Assembly: GCF_002831645.1 (NCBI RefSeq)
Contig: NZ_CP025117.1
Coordinates: forward strand, 434,001 to 498,000
DNA: 64,000 bases
From: Olleya sp. Bg11-27
GTDB lineage: Bacteria > Bacteroidota > Bacteroidia > Flavobacteriales > Flavobacteriaceae
Reading direction: 5' to 3'
Shown here: piece after piece, positions 50,990 through 60,438 of the stretch
How positions within the stretch are numbered: the stretch's first letter is position 1
How the letters are laid out: each line of letters opens with the position of its first letter
Translations under genes and position numbers: made by a program
Notes under the pieces: generated by a model
Told to the model about the DNA's origin: nothing
Databases searched by the model: none
The model's input: the letters and a program-made list of their open reading frames with translations, nothing else

Positions 50990-52176
50990 AAAACAAATTT
51001 TTAACATTAATAGTCTGCTTAACTGCTTTAGCTTTTACAAACTGTAGTAGTGATGATGATATCACAAATCCTACAACAACAACTCCAACTCCTGCTTCTT
51101 CAGGTGGTATAATAGACCCAACAGTTGGTGGTTTTAACCAACCAAATCGTGTCTATTTTGATTTAAGTACAGGTGAAGAAGTAGCGGTACAGCGTGACAC
51201 TTGGGAACTAGCTGTTTATAATGGATCAGAAAACAGAGTGTACCTTAATAATTCATTATTAGTATCTGCTGCTGAGTTAAGCGGTATTACAGATATTACA
51301 TCTGTAACAGAAACTACAGAATTAAGCGCACCTTTGACTTTAAACACAATAGACCAAACTTACTCACCTATAACAGCAACTGTCACTACAGTTGAAGAAC
51401 TAATTGAAGGGTTACCTGTAAACTATTTTCAATATGGTAACCTTGAAGAAGGGATTTCTTTTACGGATAGTAAAGAAGGAGAATTGACAGGAACTGCCTT
51501 TGGAGAAATTTCAACAACAGATAGCGAAAACAATGTTTATATCGTAAACTTAGGTAACCAAATACCTACTGAAGATAATGGTGGATTAAATCATATTGGA
51601 GATGCTAGAGGTTTTATGAAAGTAAGAATCCTAAGCGACGGAAATACTTATACTATTCAATACGCAGAATTAAGTAATACAACAGATTTTTCTGAAATTA
51701 CCGTAACTAAAGATAGTAGTTACAATTTGACTGCTGTAAGCTTAACTAATGGTCAAATAATAGATACAGAGCCAATGTCTTCTGATTGGGATTTAGATTT
51801 AGGAGGTGTCTTTTCTTATTATGGGTCACAAGGTATTGATGCAGGATTAACTTATTCTGATTACACATTACATAATACGCTAAGTGGTGTAGGTTTATAC
51901 CAAATTGATGTAGAAGATGACACAACACCAACCTATACTAATTTTTCATTTAGTGATATTAACGAAGTAAATTTAGTATTTGATAATCGTGCGCATATAG
52001 GGAGTGGTTGGAGAAATGTTGATTATTTAACAGGTGAAACCTCTGTTACTGCAAACAGATATTACATAATAAAAGATACTGATGCTAACTACTATAAATT
52101 AAGATTTACAGCTGTTGAAAGTGAAACTGGAGAAAGAGGTAATCCTCAATTTCAGTATGAATTACTGGAAGAATAA
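50986..52176 (+). CDS. HmuY-like heme-binding lipoprotein
   Basis: This 396-residue protein has leader LTALAFTNCSSDDD with a lipidated Cys, followed by a low-complexity Thr/Pro/Ser linker. The body opens NQPNRVYFDLSTGEEVAVQR with DTWELAVYNGSENRVYLNNS, the HmuY-family beginning, and the C-terminal RYYIIKDTDANYYKLRFTAV is the conserved strand pair. HmuY proteins are surface hemophores that strip heme from host or environmental proteins. It overlaps the receptor gene by 4 nt. It is longer than P. gingivalis HmuY (about 216 residues), as are many flavobacterial relatives. Confidence 0.85.
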   Translation: MKNKFLTLIVCLTALAFTNCSSDDDITNPTTTTPTPASSGGIIDPTVGGFNQPNRVYFDLSTGEEVAVQRDTWELAVYNGSENRVYLNNSLLVSAAELSGITDITSVTETTELSAPLTLNTIDQTYSPITATVTTVEELIEGLPVNYFQYGNLEEGISFTDSKEGELTGTAFGEISTTDSENNVYIVNLGNQIPTEDNGGLNHIGDARGFMKVRILSDGNTYTIQYAELSNTTDFSEITVTKDSSYNLTAVSLTNGQIIDTEPMSSDWDLDLGGVFSYYGSQGIDAGLTYSDYTLHNTLSGVGLYQIDVEDDTTPTYTNFSFSDINEVNLVFDNRAHIGSGWRNVDYLTGETSVTANRYYIIKDTDANYYKLRFTAVESETGERGNPQFQYELLEE

Positions 52177-52219
52177 ATCCTTAAAAATACTATTCCCTAT
52201 TTTTTAATTAGTCTGTCTC

Positions 52220-52256
52220 AAAAAAGCCTTAACAATAAATGTTAAGGCTTTTTTTT
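52220..52256. terminator. Bidirectional intrinsic terminator
   Basis: AAAAGCCTTAAC and GTTAAGGCTTTT form a stem with A and T tracts between the heme locus and the convergent efflux operon. Confidence 0.9.
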
Positions 52257-52262
52257 ATTGTG

Positions 52263-52856
52263 CTATTCCATATATCGGTTAGTGTAATCACTACTAACTA
52301 TTCCTTTTAAATTATAAATCACTAAGTGTTTAAATAAGTCCTCTTCGGTATATAATTCGAATAAATTAGTCGACTTAAACAATAAATTATCCACTCTAAA
52401 AAAGTAAATCTTCACTACTAACTCTATATTGACTTCCGCCTTAATACTACCTTCAACTTTGGCTTGTGTTAAAAGTTTAAACACTATTGTATTAGACAGG
52501 TCTTCTATAAAGCTATCAAACAATTGACTCGCTTTTGGGTAGTACTTCTCCAATCCAAATAAAAAAGAGGGCTTAAAGTATTTTAAATACTCAAACCCTC
52601 TACGGTAAATTAATATAACACAAAAAACAGGATCTTTACCATTGCTATTAACAATCCCATCTATATCCTCTCTAAACTCCTTTAATAAACTATCAAGACT
52701 AGCAGTGACCAGATCTTCCTTGTTTTTAAAAAAAGAATAGATTGTTTTTTTTGATATCCCAAGCGCACTTGCCAACTCATCTAAAGTCACATGTTTACTA
52801 CCACATTGCGTAAACTTAGTAATAGCATGTTTTAGCAACTCCGCTTTGGTAATCAT
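52263..52856 (-). CDS. TetR-family regulator
   Basis: In this 197-residue regulator, the N-terminal helix-turn-helix KHVTLDELASALGISKKTIYSFFKNKEDLV is typical of TetR/AcrR. The C-terminal ligand-binding domain is not assignable. It is the last gene of the leftward efflux operon, 11 nt after the outer-membrane factor, an unusual place compared with the common divergent arrangement; it may regulate the operon or act elsewhere. Confidence 0.9.
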   Translation of the reverse strand: MITKAELLKHAITKFTQCGSKHVTLDELASALGISKKTIYSFFKNKEDLVTASLDSLLKEFREDIDGIVNSNGKDPVFCVILIYRRGFEYLKYFKPSFLFGLEKYYPKASQLFDSFIEDLSNTIVFKLLTQAKVEGSIKAEVNIELVVKIYFFRVDNLLFKSTNLFELYTEEDLFKHLVIYNLKGIVSSDYTNRYME

Positions 52857-52867
52857 TACTTTCTATT

Positions 52868-54286
52868 TTATCTCCATCCACCACCAAGTGCTTCATATAA
52901 ATCTACGATAGACACTAATTGTTGTAATCGGCTATCAATTATATTAAGCTCAGCACTTAAGGCACTTTGTCTTGCAGTTAACAAGTCTAAATACGTTGCG
53001 TAACCATTTTTAAGCAACTCTTCAGAGTTTGATTCTGCAGTACGTAATGCTTCCACTTCATTTTCTCTAAATTCAAATTTCTTGATTTCAGACTCATAAG
53101 AAAACAATGCATTGGACACTTCACTTCCTGCAATTAACAAGGTCTTTTTAAACTGAAGCAATGCTTGTTCTTGTTGTGCAATAGCCACTTCTTTTTGTGT
53201 TTTTAAAGCCCTTTTATTAAATAATGGTTGCGTTAATCCGCCCACTATATTTGCAAAGATTGAGTTTGCGTTAAATAATTTATCTATCTCTAAACTTTGT
53301 AATCCACCTGAAGCTGTTAATTTTAAAGAAGGATACAAATTACTTTTAGCAACATTAGTCAACTCAAAAGATTGAATCAAATTATACTCTGCAGACATCA
53401 CATCTGGTCGGTTACTTAATAGTGTTGCAGGAACACCAAGTTTAAGTTGCTCGTCAATTTTCTGAATATCTAAATTGCTTCTTTCAAAATGTTGTGCCGA
53501 TTTACCAAGTAAAATACTTAACGTATTTTCTGTTTTAAAAATAGCTGTTTCAATATCTACCTGCAACGCTTGCGCACTATTGTATTGCGCCACATTTTGA
53601 TCTACAGCAACTTGTGTCACTTGCCCCGCGTCTTTCAAAGCTTTAATAGTTTCGACACTTGTTTTTCTAGTCGCAATAGTTTCTTTAGTAACTTCCAATT
53701 GCGCATCTAAGGCCAATAAGTTGTAATACGTATTTGCTATGCTTGAAATCAATTGTGTTTTAACCGCTTGATGTCCTGCTACACTTTGTAAATAAGCCGC
53801 TTGCGTTGCTCTTTTATTACTACGTATTTTACCCCAAATATCTGCTTCCCAAGATAAATTTGCAGTAACGTCAAATTGATCTGTAGACGTATCCGTTAAA
53901 AACGCACCAAATTGTGTATTTTTAGACAACTCTTGATGTGTCCAATTAGTCCCAACACTTACAGATGGTAAATATCCTGCTTTACCTTGCTTTGCATAGG
54001 CTTGCGCAGCTACCATTTGTTGTATTGCAATACGCACATCCATGTTATTTTGTAAACCCTCCTCTATGTACTGTTGTAAATATTGGTCCGTAAATAAGGC
54101 TTTCCAAGAGACATCTGCAATAGACACGCTATCTGATGGTAAATTATCTGTTCGGTACAGTGTTTCACTTACCGGTAGCTCCGGTCTTACATAATCTTGT
54201 GCAACAAAACAACTTTGTAATGTTAGCGCAACGACTAGTATTAGTGCTCCTTTACTAAAATTTCTATGTTTTATATTAACTTTCAT
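52868..54286 (-). CDS. RND efflux outer-membrane factor (NodT/OprM type)
   Basis: This 472-residue outer-membrane lipoprotein has leader LVVALTLQSCFV with a lipidated Cys followed by AQDYVRPELPVSETL, the NodT-family start. Two OEP repeats follow, each with long helices; NRPDVMSAEYNLIQSFELTN and YPSLKLTASGGLQS are family landmarks. It forms the trimeric tunnel of the tripartite pump. It is 5 nt downstream of the RND transporter gene. Confidence 0.93.
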   Translation of the reverse strand: MKVNIKHRNFSKGALILVVALTLQSCFVAQDYVRPELPVSETLYRTDNLPSDSVSIADVSWKALFTDQYLQQYIEEGLQNNMDVRIAIQQMVAAQAYAKQGKAGYLPSVSVGTNWTHQELSKNTQFGAFLTDTSTDQFDVTANLSWEADIWGKIRSNKRATQAAYLQSVAGHQAVKTQLISSIANTYYNLLALDAQLEVTKETIATRKTSVETIKALKDAGQVTQVAVDQNVAQYNSAQALQVDIETAIFKTENTLSILLGKSAQHFERSNLDIQKIDEQLKLGVPATLLSNRPDVMSAEYNLIQSFELTNVAKSNLYPSLKLTASGGLQSLEIDKLFNANSIFANIVGGLTQPLFNKRALKTQKEVAIAQQEQALLQFKKTLLIAGSEVSNALFSYESEIKKFEFRENEVEALRTAESNSEELLKNGYATYLDLLTARQSALSAELNIIDSRLQQLVSIVDLYEALGGGWR

Positions 54287-54291
54287 TGTTC

Positions 54292-57200
54292 TTATTCTTG
54301 AATAGTTTGTACTGCTGGTTTACTAGAAACTTTTTCTTGTAACCACTGAAATAATATAAATAGGACAGGGATTACAAAGACCCCTAAAATGGTTCCGATT
54401 AACATACCTCCTACAGCTCCTGTACCAATAGAATTGTTTCCTTCAGACCCAACACCTTTTGCAAGTACTAATGGCATCAATCCTAAAATAAAGGCGAAAG
54501 ATGTCATTAAAATTGGACGTAAACGTGATTTTGCACCATCAATTGCTGCATCTACAATACTTTCTCCATGTTTACGTCTGGCTAATGCAAACTCTACAAT
54601 AAGAATCGCATTCTTGGCGAGCAGACCAATAAGCATTATCAGGGCAATTTGGAAGTAAATGTTGTTTTCTAAGCCAAAAAGATAAGTACTGATATATGCT
54701 CCAAAGACACCAAATGGCAATGATAATATTACTGCAAATGGTAGTAAGTAACTTTCATATTGTGCACTTAATAAGAAATACACAAACAAGATACTTAAAG
54801 CAAAAATAAAGGTGGTTTGGTTACCTGCACTAACTTCCTCTCTAGTTAAACCAGAATAAGCTACTGTGTAATTACTTGGTAGTTTAGCAACTTCCTCTTC
54901 AATAACTCTAATCGCATCCCCTGTACTGTATCCATCATTGGTAGCACCTGATATACTTGTCGAGTTAAATAAGTTGAAACGTGTAACCGATTGTGGTCCA
55001 TACACACGTTTTAAGTTCACAAACTGTGTAATTGGTGACATTTCTCCAGAATCTGTTCTAACAAACATGCTATTTAAAGCATCTACATCTGCTCTGTCAT
55101 CTGGTAATGCCTGAATGTATACTCTAAATTGTTTACCAAATTTAGAGAAATCTGAAGCATAAACCCCTCCAATATACCCTTGTAATGTTGAAAATATACT
55201 ATTAATTGGCACCCCTTTTTCTTTGGCTAAAGGCACATTAATTTCCATTTCGTATTGTGGGTAATTAGTACTAAAAGACGATTGCGCATATTTAATTTCT
55301 GGATGACCCATTAACGCCATCGAGAAATCTTTATTTGCTTGATCTAAATCTGTAAACTCGCCACCAAACTTATCTAATAAATTGACTTCAAAACCTGCCG
55401 AGTTACCAAAACCACGGATACTTGGAGGTGAGAAGAAAATAATTTTAGCTTCTGGCATTGTTGCTACCACACCAAATAGTTTTCCTGTAATAGCTTGTAC
55501 TGATGTCGAAGGATCTTCACGATCACCCCAATCTGCTAATTTTATAATACCAAAACCATAGTTACTACCTGCACCACTAATTAAACTACGTCCTTTAATA
55601 AAGTTTACTGCGACAATACCATCAATACCATTGATTTTCTCGTATAAATCTCTTGACACAGCATCGGTTCTATCTAAAGACGCACCAGCTGGCAACTCGA
55701 TGTTTGCGAAAATGATTCCTCTATCTTCATTAGGTACAAACCCTGTAGGTGTGTTTTGTGATGCCCAGAAAATTCCAACAATAGCTAATCCTAATAACAC
55801 CACTGACACCCATTTTCTTTTGTATAAAAAGTGAAGTGATTGACCATAACGTTGTATTGTTGCATTAAATCCACGGTTAAATAATCTATAAAAACGTTTT
55901 AATGGACTTTTACCTTTTAGCTCTTCGTCATCCTTGTGCGATTTTAATAATAAAGCACATAACGCAGGACTCAAGGTCAAGGCATTTACTGCCGAAATAA
56001 GAATCGCAATAATTAGTGTCACCCCAAACTGTTCGTAAAAGACACCCGTTGGTCCCGTTATAAACGTTACCGGAATAAATACCGCTGCCATTACTAAAGT
56101 AATAGATATGATGGCTCCTGATATTTCATTCATAGCAGTTAGTGTCGCTGTCTTAGGATCTTTTTCACCTTCATCCAATTTAGCATGTACGGCTTCCACA
56201 ACCACAATAGCATCATCCACTACAATACCAATAGCGAGGACTAATGCAAATAGCGTTAATAAGTTAATAGAATACCCAAACACATTTAGGAAAAAGAATG
56301 TACCAATAATAGATACTGGTACTGCAATTGCCGGAATTAATGTCGAACGGAAATCTTGCAAAAAGATAAACACTACTAAGAACACCAATAAAAAGGCTTC
56401 CATTAACGTACTAATTACCTTCTCGATAGATGCATTTAAAAACAAACTTGTATCATAAGGTACAAACACATCCAATCCTTCAGGCAGGTCTTTTTTAACA
56501 CCTTCTAAAGTTGTTTTAATGTTTTCAATAATTACTCTTGCATTAGATCCCTTTGTTTGGAAAATCCCCATAAATACCGCAGGATTACCCTTACTCATCG
56601 CATTAGATGCATAAGATTGTGCATCCAACTCGATAGTTGCCACATCACTCAAACGTAAAAACTGCCCATTACCTAAAGCTTTTATAACAATATCTTCATA
56701 TTGTTTTTGTTCTTTAAAACGTCCACTATACGTTAATGTATAAGAAAATGCTTCTCCGTTATTTTGTCCTAAAGATCCTGCTGCTGCTTCTAAGTTTTGC
56801 TCTGCTAACGCTTCAGAAATATCTGAAGGTATTAATTTATAGGCTGCTAATTTCTCAGGCTTTAACCAAATACGCATAGCATAATCTTGTTGCGAGAATA
56901 CACTAACATCACCAACACCACTAATACGTTGCATGGCAGGAATTACGTTAATTTTTAAGTAATTCTGAATATACGTTGCATCATAATCCTCGTTCTCCGA
57001 GTACATTGAAATAAACATCAAGGCACTTGTTTCTTGCTTTTGAGTCGTTACACCTGTTTGAAGTACTTCTTGAGGTAATAATGAACTTGCTCTAGACACA
57101 CGGTTTTGTACGTTTACCGCTGCGATATCTGCATCCATCTCCTGATTAAAGTACACCGTGATTTCTGCTGTTCCTGTATTTGAAGCTGTAGAGGTAATGT

Positions 57201-57429
57201 ATGTCATTCCTTCTACACCGTTAATTTGTTCTTCAATAGGGACAATTACACTTTCTAATACCGTTTCTGCATTGGCACCAGGGTATGATGCAGTCACTTT
57301 AATCGTTGGTGGTGCAATATCTGGATACTCCTCTATAGGTAAGCTTGTTATACTAATAACCCCTAGTATGACTATGATAATAGAGATTACTGTTGAAAGC
57401 ACTGGTCTTTCAATAAATGTTTTTAACAT
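54292..57429 (-). CDS. RND efflux transporter (HAE1 family)
   Basis: This 1045-residue inner-membrane pump of normal HAE1 length opens MLKTFIERPVLSTVISIIIV and has FALVLAIGIVVDDAIVVVEA (transmembrane 4, with the two proton-relay Asp residues), GFVPNEDRGIIFANIELPAG, and IALIMLIGLLAKNAILIVEF. The repeat of two 12-helix halves with large periplasmic loops is complete. It exports hydrophobic or amphipathic compounds, probably drugs or bile-like detergents, in exchange for protons. It is the central gene of the regulator-adaptor-pump-tunnel operon. Confidence 0.96.
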   Translation of the reverse strand: MLKTFIERPVLSTVISIIIVILGVISITSLPIEEYPDIAPPTIKVTASYPGANAETVLESVIVPIEEQINGVEGMTYITSTASNTGTAEITVYFNQEMDADIAAVNVQNRVSRASSLLPQEVLQTGVTTQKQETSALMFISMYSENEDYDATYIQNYLKINVIPAMQRISGVGDVSVFSQQDYAMRIWLKPEKLAAYKLIPSDISEALAEQNLEAAAGSLGQNNGEAFSYTLTYSGRFKEQKQYEDIVIKALGNGQFLRLSDVATIELDAQSYASNAMSKGNPAVFMGIFQTKGSNARVIIENIKTTLEGVKKDLPEGLDVFVPYDTSLFLNASIEKVISTLMEAFLLVFLVVFIFLQDFRSTLIPAIAVPVSIIGTFFFLNVFGYSINLLTLFALVLAIGIVVDDAIVVVEAVHAKLDEGEKDPKTATLTAMNEISGAIISITLVMAAVFIPVTFITGPTGVFYEQFGVTLIIAILISAVNALTLSPALCALLLKSHKDDEELKGKSPLKRFYRLFNRGFNATIQRYGQSLHFLYKRKWVSVVLLGLAIVGIFWASQNTPTGFVPNEDRGIIFANIELPAGASLDRTDAVSRDLYEKINGIDGIVAVNFIKGRSLISGAGSNYGFGIIKLADWGDREDPSTSVQAITGKLFGVVATMPEAKIIFFSPPSIRGFGNSAGFEVNLLDKFGGEFTDLDQANKDFSMALMGHPEIKYAQSSFSTNYPQYEMEINVPLAKEKGVPINSIFSTLQGYIGGVYASDFSKFGKQFRVYIQALPDDRADVDALNSMFVRTDSGEMSPITQFVNLKRVYGPQSVTRFNLFNSTSISGATNDGYSTGDAIRVIEEEVAKLPSNYTVAYSGLTREEVSAGNQTTFIFALSILFVYFLLSAQYESYLLPFAVILSLPFGVFGAYISTYLFGLENNIYFQIALIMLIGLLAKNAILIVEFALARRKHGESIVDAAIDGAKSRLRPILMTSFAFILGLMPLVLAKGVGSEGNNSIGTGAVGGMLIGTILGVFVIPVLFILFQWLQEKVSSKPAVQTIQE

Positions 57430-57450
57430 GACTAATATATTTGTTAGTTA

Positions 57451-58584
57451 CTAGTTTTTAAATAATACGGCTACTGGCTTAATCGCCTCCTCAAATGATG
57501 TTTCTTGCGGCGCAATTGCCATTCCAGTTTTTAATTTACCGACACCAGATACAATAATCTTATCCTTTAAGTCTACTCCAGACTCTACAACATATAGATT
57601 ATCAATTGTTGCTTTTATTTTTACTATTGAAGTCACAACCTTATTATCTGCTCCAACTTTAAATATCATTACATTTCCTTGTTGCTCATAAGTAGCCTGC
57701 TGAGGAATAATAATTGCATTCTCATACACGGTTGGAATTTGGATTGTACCACTATTACCATTCGTTAATAATTGATTTGGGTTATCAAACACCGCTCTTA
57801 AACTTACCGTACCTGTATTCTTGTTAACTTGACCAGTACTTGTTTCGATTTTACCTTTTTCAGAATAGGTACTTCCGTTAGCTAACACCAAATTGATGTC
57901 AGCGTAGTTGGCTAATTTCTCTTTCAAGTTTTTTCCTTCTGCGCTTTGCAAGAAGTCTAAATACTGAGATTCGTTTAAACTAAAAAACGCATACACTTTA
58001 CTAATATCACTTACACTAGTTAAAGGCGTTGGATCTGCAGGGCTAACTAAAGCACCTTCTCTATAATTAATAGCACCAACGTAACCATCGACTTGACTTC
58101 TAATTGTACCATAACCGATACTTGCAGAGACACTACTATAATTAGCTTTTGCTTGTGCTAAATTAGCTTTGGCCGTTTCTAACTGTACAGGGCTAATAAT
58201 ATTTTTTTGTACTAAGGGAACCAATTTATCAACCTCTACTTGTGCTACGTTAACACGAGCTTTTGCAGCGCCAGCATCTTGGTTTAAAGACTGTGTTTCT
58301 AATTTAAATAACACTTGCCCTTTACGTACTTTTTGCCCTTCGTCCACCATTACTTTTTGAATGTAACCAGAAACTTTGGCTCTTACATCACTGTTAACGA
58401 TACCTTCTAAATTTGTTGGATATGCTTTAAAACCAGTTACCGTTTTAGTTTGTATTTGGGTTACAGGAAAAGGGGCAGCTGGAGCTTGAGCTGCTGCTGC
58501 AGGACTATCTTGCTTACCTCCACAACTTAAAATGACTAAAAAGGCACTTAGCGCTAGTAACGTTACTATTTTATTATGTTTCAT
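57451..58584 (-). CDS. RND efflux periplasmic adaptor
   Basis: This 377-residue lipoprotein adaptor has leader LLALSAFLVILSCGGK. The body has the biotinyl-lipoyl half-domain VSGYIQKVMVDEGQKVRKGQ, an alpha-hairpin of ~60 residues, VDGYVGAINYREGALVSPAD as the second half, and C-terminal beta-barrel and membrane-proximal parts. It is 21 nt ahead of the RND pump. It links pump and outer-membrane tunnel. Confidence 0.94.
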   Translation of the reverse strand: MKHNKIVTLLALSAFLVILSCGGKQDSPAAAAQAPAAPFPVTQIQTKTVTGFKAYPTNLEGIVNSDVRAKVSGYIQKVMVDEGQKVRKGQVLFKLETQSLNQDAGAAKARVNVAQVEVDKLVPLVQKNIISPVQLETAKANLAQAKANYSSVSASIGYGTIRSQVDGYVGAINYREGALVSPADPTPLTSVSDISKVYAFFSLNESQYLDFLQSAEGKNLKEKLANYADINLVLANGSTYSEKGKIETSTGQVNKNTGTVSLRAVFDNPNQLLTNGNSGTIQIPTVYENAIIIPQQATYEQQGNVMIFKVGADNKVVTSIVKIKATIDNLYVVESGVDLKDKIIVSGVGKLKTGMAIAPQETSFEEAIKPVAVLFKN

Positions 58585-58596
58585 TTTTTACTTAGT

Positions 58597-59100
58597 TTAA
58601 ATATCGAATTGATTGTCTGTAATTTTTGTTCTTAAATCTTTAATAGAAGCACTAGCTCCATCTATAAATTTGATATAATCATCATGAAAGTTTAAATCAA
58701 ATTTTTCATCTTCATTTTCTATTTTAGTGTTGTTAATAGTCTCTTTATAATCTTTAATCTCTAAATGTATTATGCGTTCTTCGGTCCAATGATTTACCAT
58801 CTTATCGATATGTTGAATAATGGTATCTTTTTTAATTACAAAATACTTTTTACGGTCTCCTGTTTTTGTGAAGTATTGAATCTTGTTTAAATCCTGTAAA
58901 TGATTTAAATGTGTAGAGATTGTACTTTTACTAGCACATAATACGGTTACCATATCTTCAAATGTGGTTCCTTTTTTACCCGTAAGAATTATATAAGCCA
59001 ATATACGAGCAGCAACAGGCGCTAATTGCTCTCTGTTTTCTAAATGCACGCCTAGTTTTTCCACTAACGCCATTTTTTCTTTGCAGATCTCTTCTTTCAT
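58597..59100 (-). CDS. GbsR/MarR-type transcriptional regulator
   Basis: This 167-residue winged-helix protein has REQLAPVAARILAYIILTGK, then TFEDMVTVLCASKSTISTHL as the recognition helix-turn-helix and TKTGDRKKYFVIKKD as the wing, matching the GbsR group of MarR-like regulators. A long C-terminal helical tail probably mediates dimerisation. The ATG at 59100 is used; a start 13 codons upstream is unlike the family and lies near the promoter. It leads the efflux operon, so it likely represses it through the operator at 59174-59207. Confidence 0.88.
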   Translation of the reverse strand: MKEEICKEKMALVEKLGVHLENREQLAPVAARILAYIILTGKKGTTFEDMVTVLCASKSTISTHLNHLQDLNKIQYFTKTGDRKKYFVIKKDTIIQHIDKMVNHWTEERIIHLEIKDYKETINNTKIENEDEKFDLNFHDDYIKFIDGASASIKDLRTKITDNQFDI

Positions 59101-59161
59101 TTCTAAACAATTTAATTTCTGAAATTTTAAACATAGCAATCTATTAAAACTATATTCTCTG

Positions 59162-59169
59162 CAAATTTA
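59162..59169 (-). promoter_or_regulatory. -7 element of the efflux operon promoter
   Basis: Minus-strand TAAATTTG followed by C fits TAnnTTTG, 61 nt before the regulator ATG; the operator lies just upstream, over the -33 region. Confidence 0.55.
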
Positions 59170-59173
59170 TAGA

Positions 59174-59207
59174 TTAGTTCGGAACTAACCGAACTAACCG
59201 AAGTTAA
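59174..59207. promoter_or_regulatory. Operator of the efflux operon
   Basis: TTAGTTCGG (59174-59182) and CCGAACTAA (59189-59197) form a perfect 9-bp dyad around AACTAA; the tract continues with CCGAAGTTAA, giving three ACTAACCGA-like direct units. Probably bound by the GbsR/MarR-type regulator encoded next to it. Confidence 0.6.
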
Positions 59208-59220
59208 AATGTTGTTAAAT

Positions 59221-59250
59221 AAAAAAGCCTACTGTTAACAGTAGGCTTTT
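59221..59250. terminator. Intrinsic terminator of pheS
   Basis: AAAAGCCTACTGTT and AACAGTAGGCTTTT form a 14-bp perfect palindromic stem. Confidence 0.88.
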
Positions 59251-59275
59251 AAAGTATATAATATTGAGGTTTAGA

Positions 59276-60295
59276 CTATAAGGCTGATTTAAATTGCTCT
59301 AAAAATCTAACATCATTTTCGCTTAATAAACGTATATCACTAATTTGATGCAATAACATTGCTATACGATCGATACCTACACCAAAAGCAAATCCAGAGT
59401 ATTCTTCTGCATCTATACCGCAATTAGTTAAGACATTTGGATCTACCATACCACAACCTCCAATCTCTAACCACCCCGTTCCTTTGGTGATTTTGTGATC
59501 AGTTTCTGTTTCTAATCCCCAATACACATCTATCTCGGCACTTGGCTCTGTAAACGGGAAGTATGACGGACGTAATCTAATTTTAGATTTCCCGAAAAGC
59601 TCTGTTGTAAAATATTGTAAAGTTTGTTTTAAATCTGCAAAACTCACATCTTTATCGATATACAACCCTTCCACTTGATGAAAGAAACAATGTGAACGCG
59701 CCGATATTGCTTCGTTACGATACACACGTCCCGGTGATATTGTACGTATAGGCGGTTGATTATTTTCCATATAACGGACTTGTACAGAACTAGTGTGCGT
59801 ACGTAATAAAATATCTGGATTGGTTTGCACAAAAAAGGTATCCTGCATGTCTCTTGCCGGATGGTATTCTGGTAAGTTAAGTGCTGTAAAGTTGTGCCAA
59901 TCGTCTTCTATTTCTGGACCTTCGCTGACATTAAACCCAATGTTAGAAAAGATATCGATGATTTGATTTTTTACGATAGATATTGGGTGACGTGATCCAA
60001 TAGTTATTGGCTCTCCTGGTCTTGATAAATCCCCACTTATACCTTCGTCTTGTGTATTATTATCTAGCTCTTCTTTTAAAGCATTCACTTTATTTTGAGC
60101 GGTATTTTTTAAGGTATTGATCACTTGACCAAATTCTTTTTTCTGGTCTTTTGCTACGTTTTTAAATTCGGCAAAATAGTCGTTAAGCAATCCTTTTTTA
60201 CCTAAATATTTTATACGAAACGCTTCAACCTCTTCTTTGGTTTGTGCTTTAAAGGCGTCTGCTTCTGCTATAAGTTCTTTTATCTTATCTATCAT
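59276..60295 (-). CDS. pheS: Phenylalanine--tRNA ligase alpha subunit
   Basis: This 339-residue class II synthetase subunit has an N-terminal coiled-coil arm (about 1-85). The catalytic core contains HPISIVKNQIIDIFSNIGF, YHPARDMQDTFFV, HTSSVQVRYM, motif 2 VYRNEAISARSHCFFHQVEG and motif 3 FAFGVGIDRIAMLLHQI. GGCGMVDPNVL is also conserved. It pairs with PheT, not in this window, to charge tRNA-Phe. A dispersed repeat lies upstream of the gene. Confidence 0.96.
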   Translation of the reverse strand: MIDKIKELIAEADAFKAQTKEEVEAFRIKYLGKKGLLNDYFAEFKNVAKDQKKEFGQVINTLKNTAQNKVNALKEELDNNTQDEGISGDLSRPGEPITIGSRHPISIVKNQIIDIFSNIGFNVSEGPEIEDDWHNFTALNLPEYHPARDMQDTFFVQTNPDILLRTHTSSVQVRYMENNQPPIRTISPGRVYRNEAISARSHCFFHQVEGLYIDKDVSFADLKQTLQYFTTELFGKSKIRLRPSYFPFTEPSAEIDVYWGLETETDHKITKGTGWLEIGGCGMVDPNVLTNCGIDAEEYSGFAFGVGIDRIAMLLHQISDIRLLSENDVRFLEQFKSAL

Positions 60296-60339
60296 AATCT
60301 TCTAAATGATTGGCAAATTTATGAATTTTATCGTGATTT

Positions 60340-60433
60340 GCGTTAGCGATGAAGGCATTTGTTGAAGCTCTTTTATTTGCCAAAAAGCAAATTAAAAGCG
60401 ACTGCCGATAGCGCGACCCTTGTGGTAACGCCC
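60340..60433 (-). repeat. Dispersed MITE/REP-like repeat, copy 2
   Basis: Reads GCGTTAGCGATGAAGGC at the left and GATAGCGCGACCCTTGTGG then TAACGCCC at the right; it is the reverse-orientation relative of 39085-39168, sharing the ends and the GGTCGCGCT block. The central parts differ. Confidence 0.65.
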
Positions 60434-60438
60434 AAAAT

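Noticed and set aside
54389..57454. Several 60-116 codon plus-strand frames opposite the RND pump gene
   Set aside because: They are antisense shadows of a highly conserved transporter gene and have no start context or family match.
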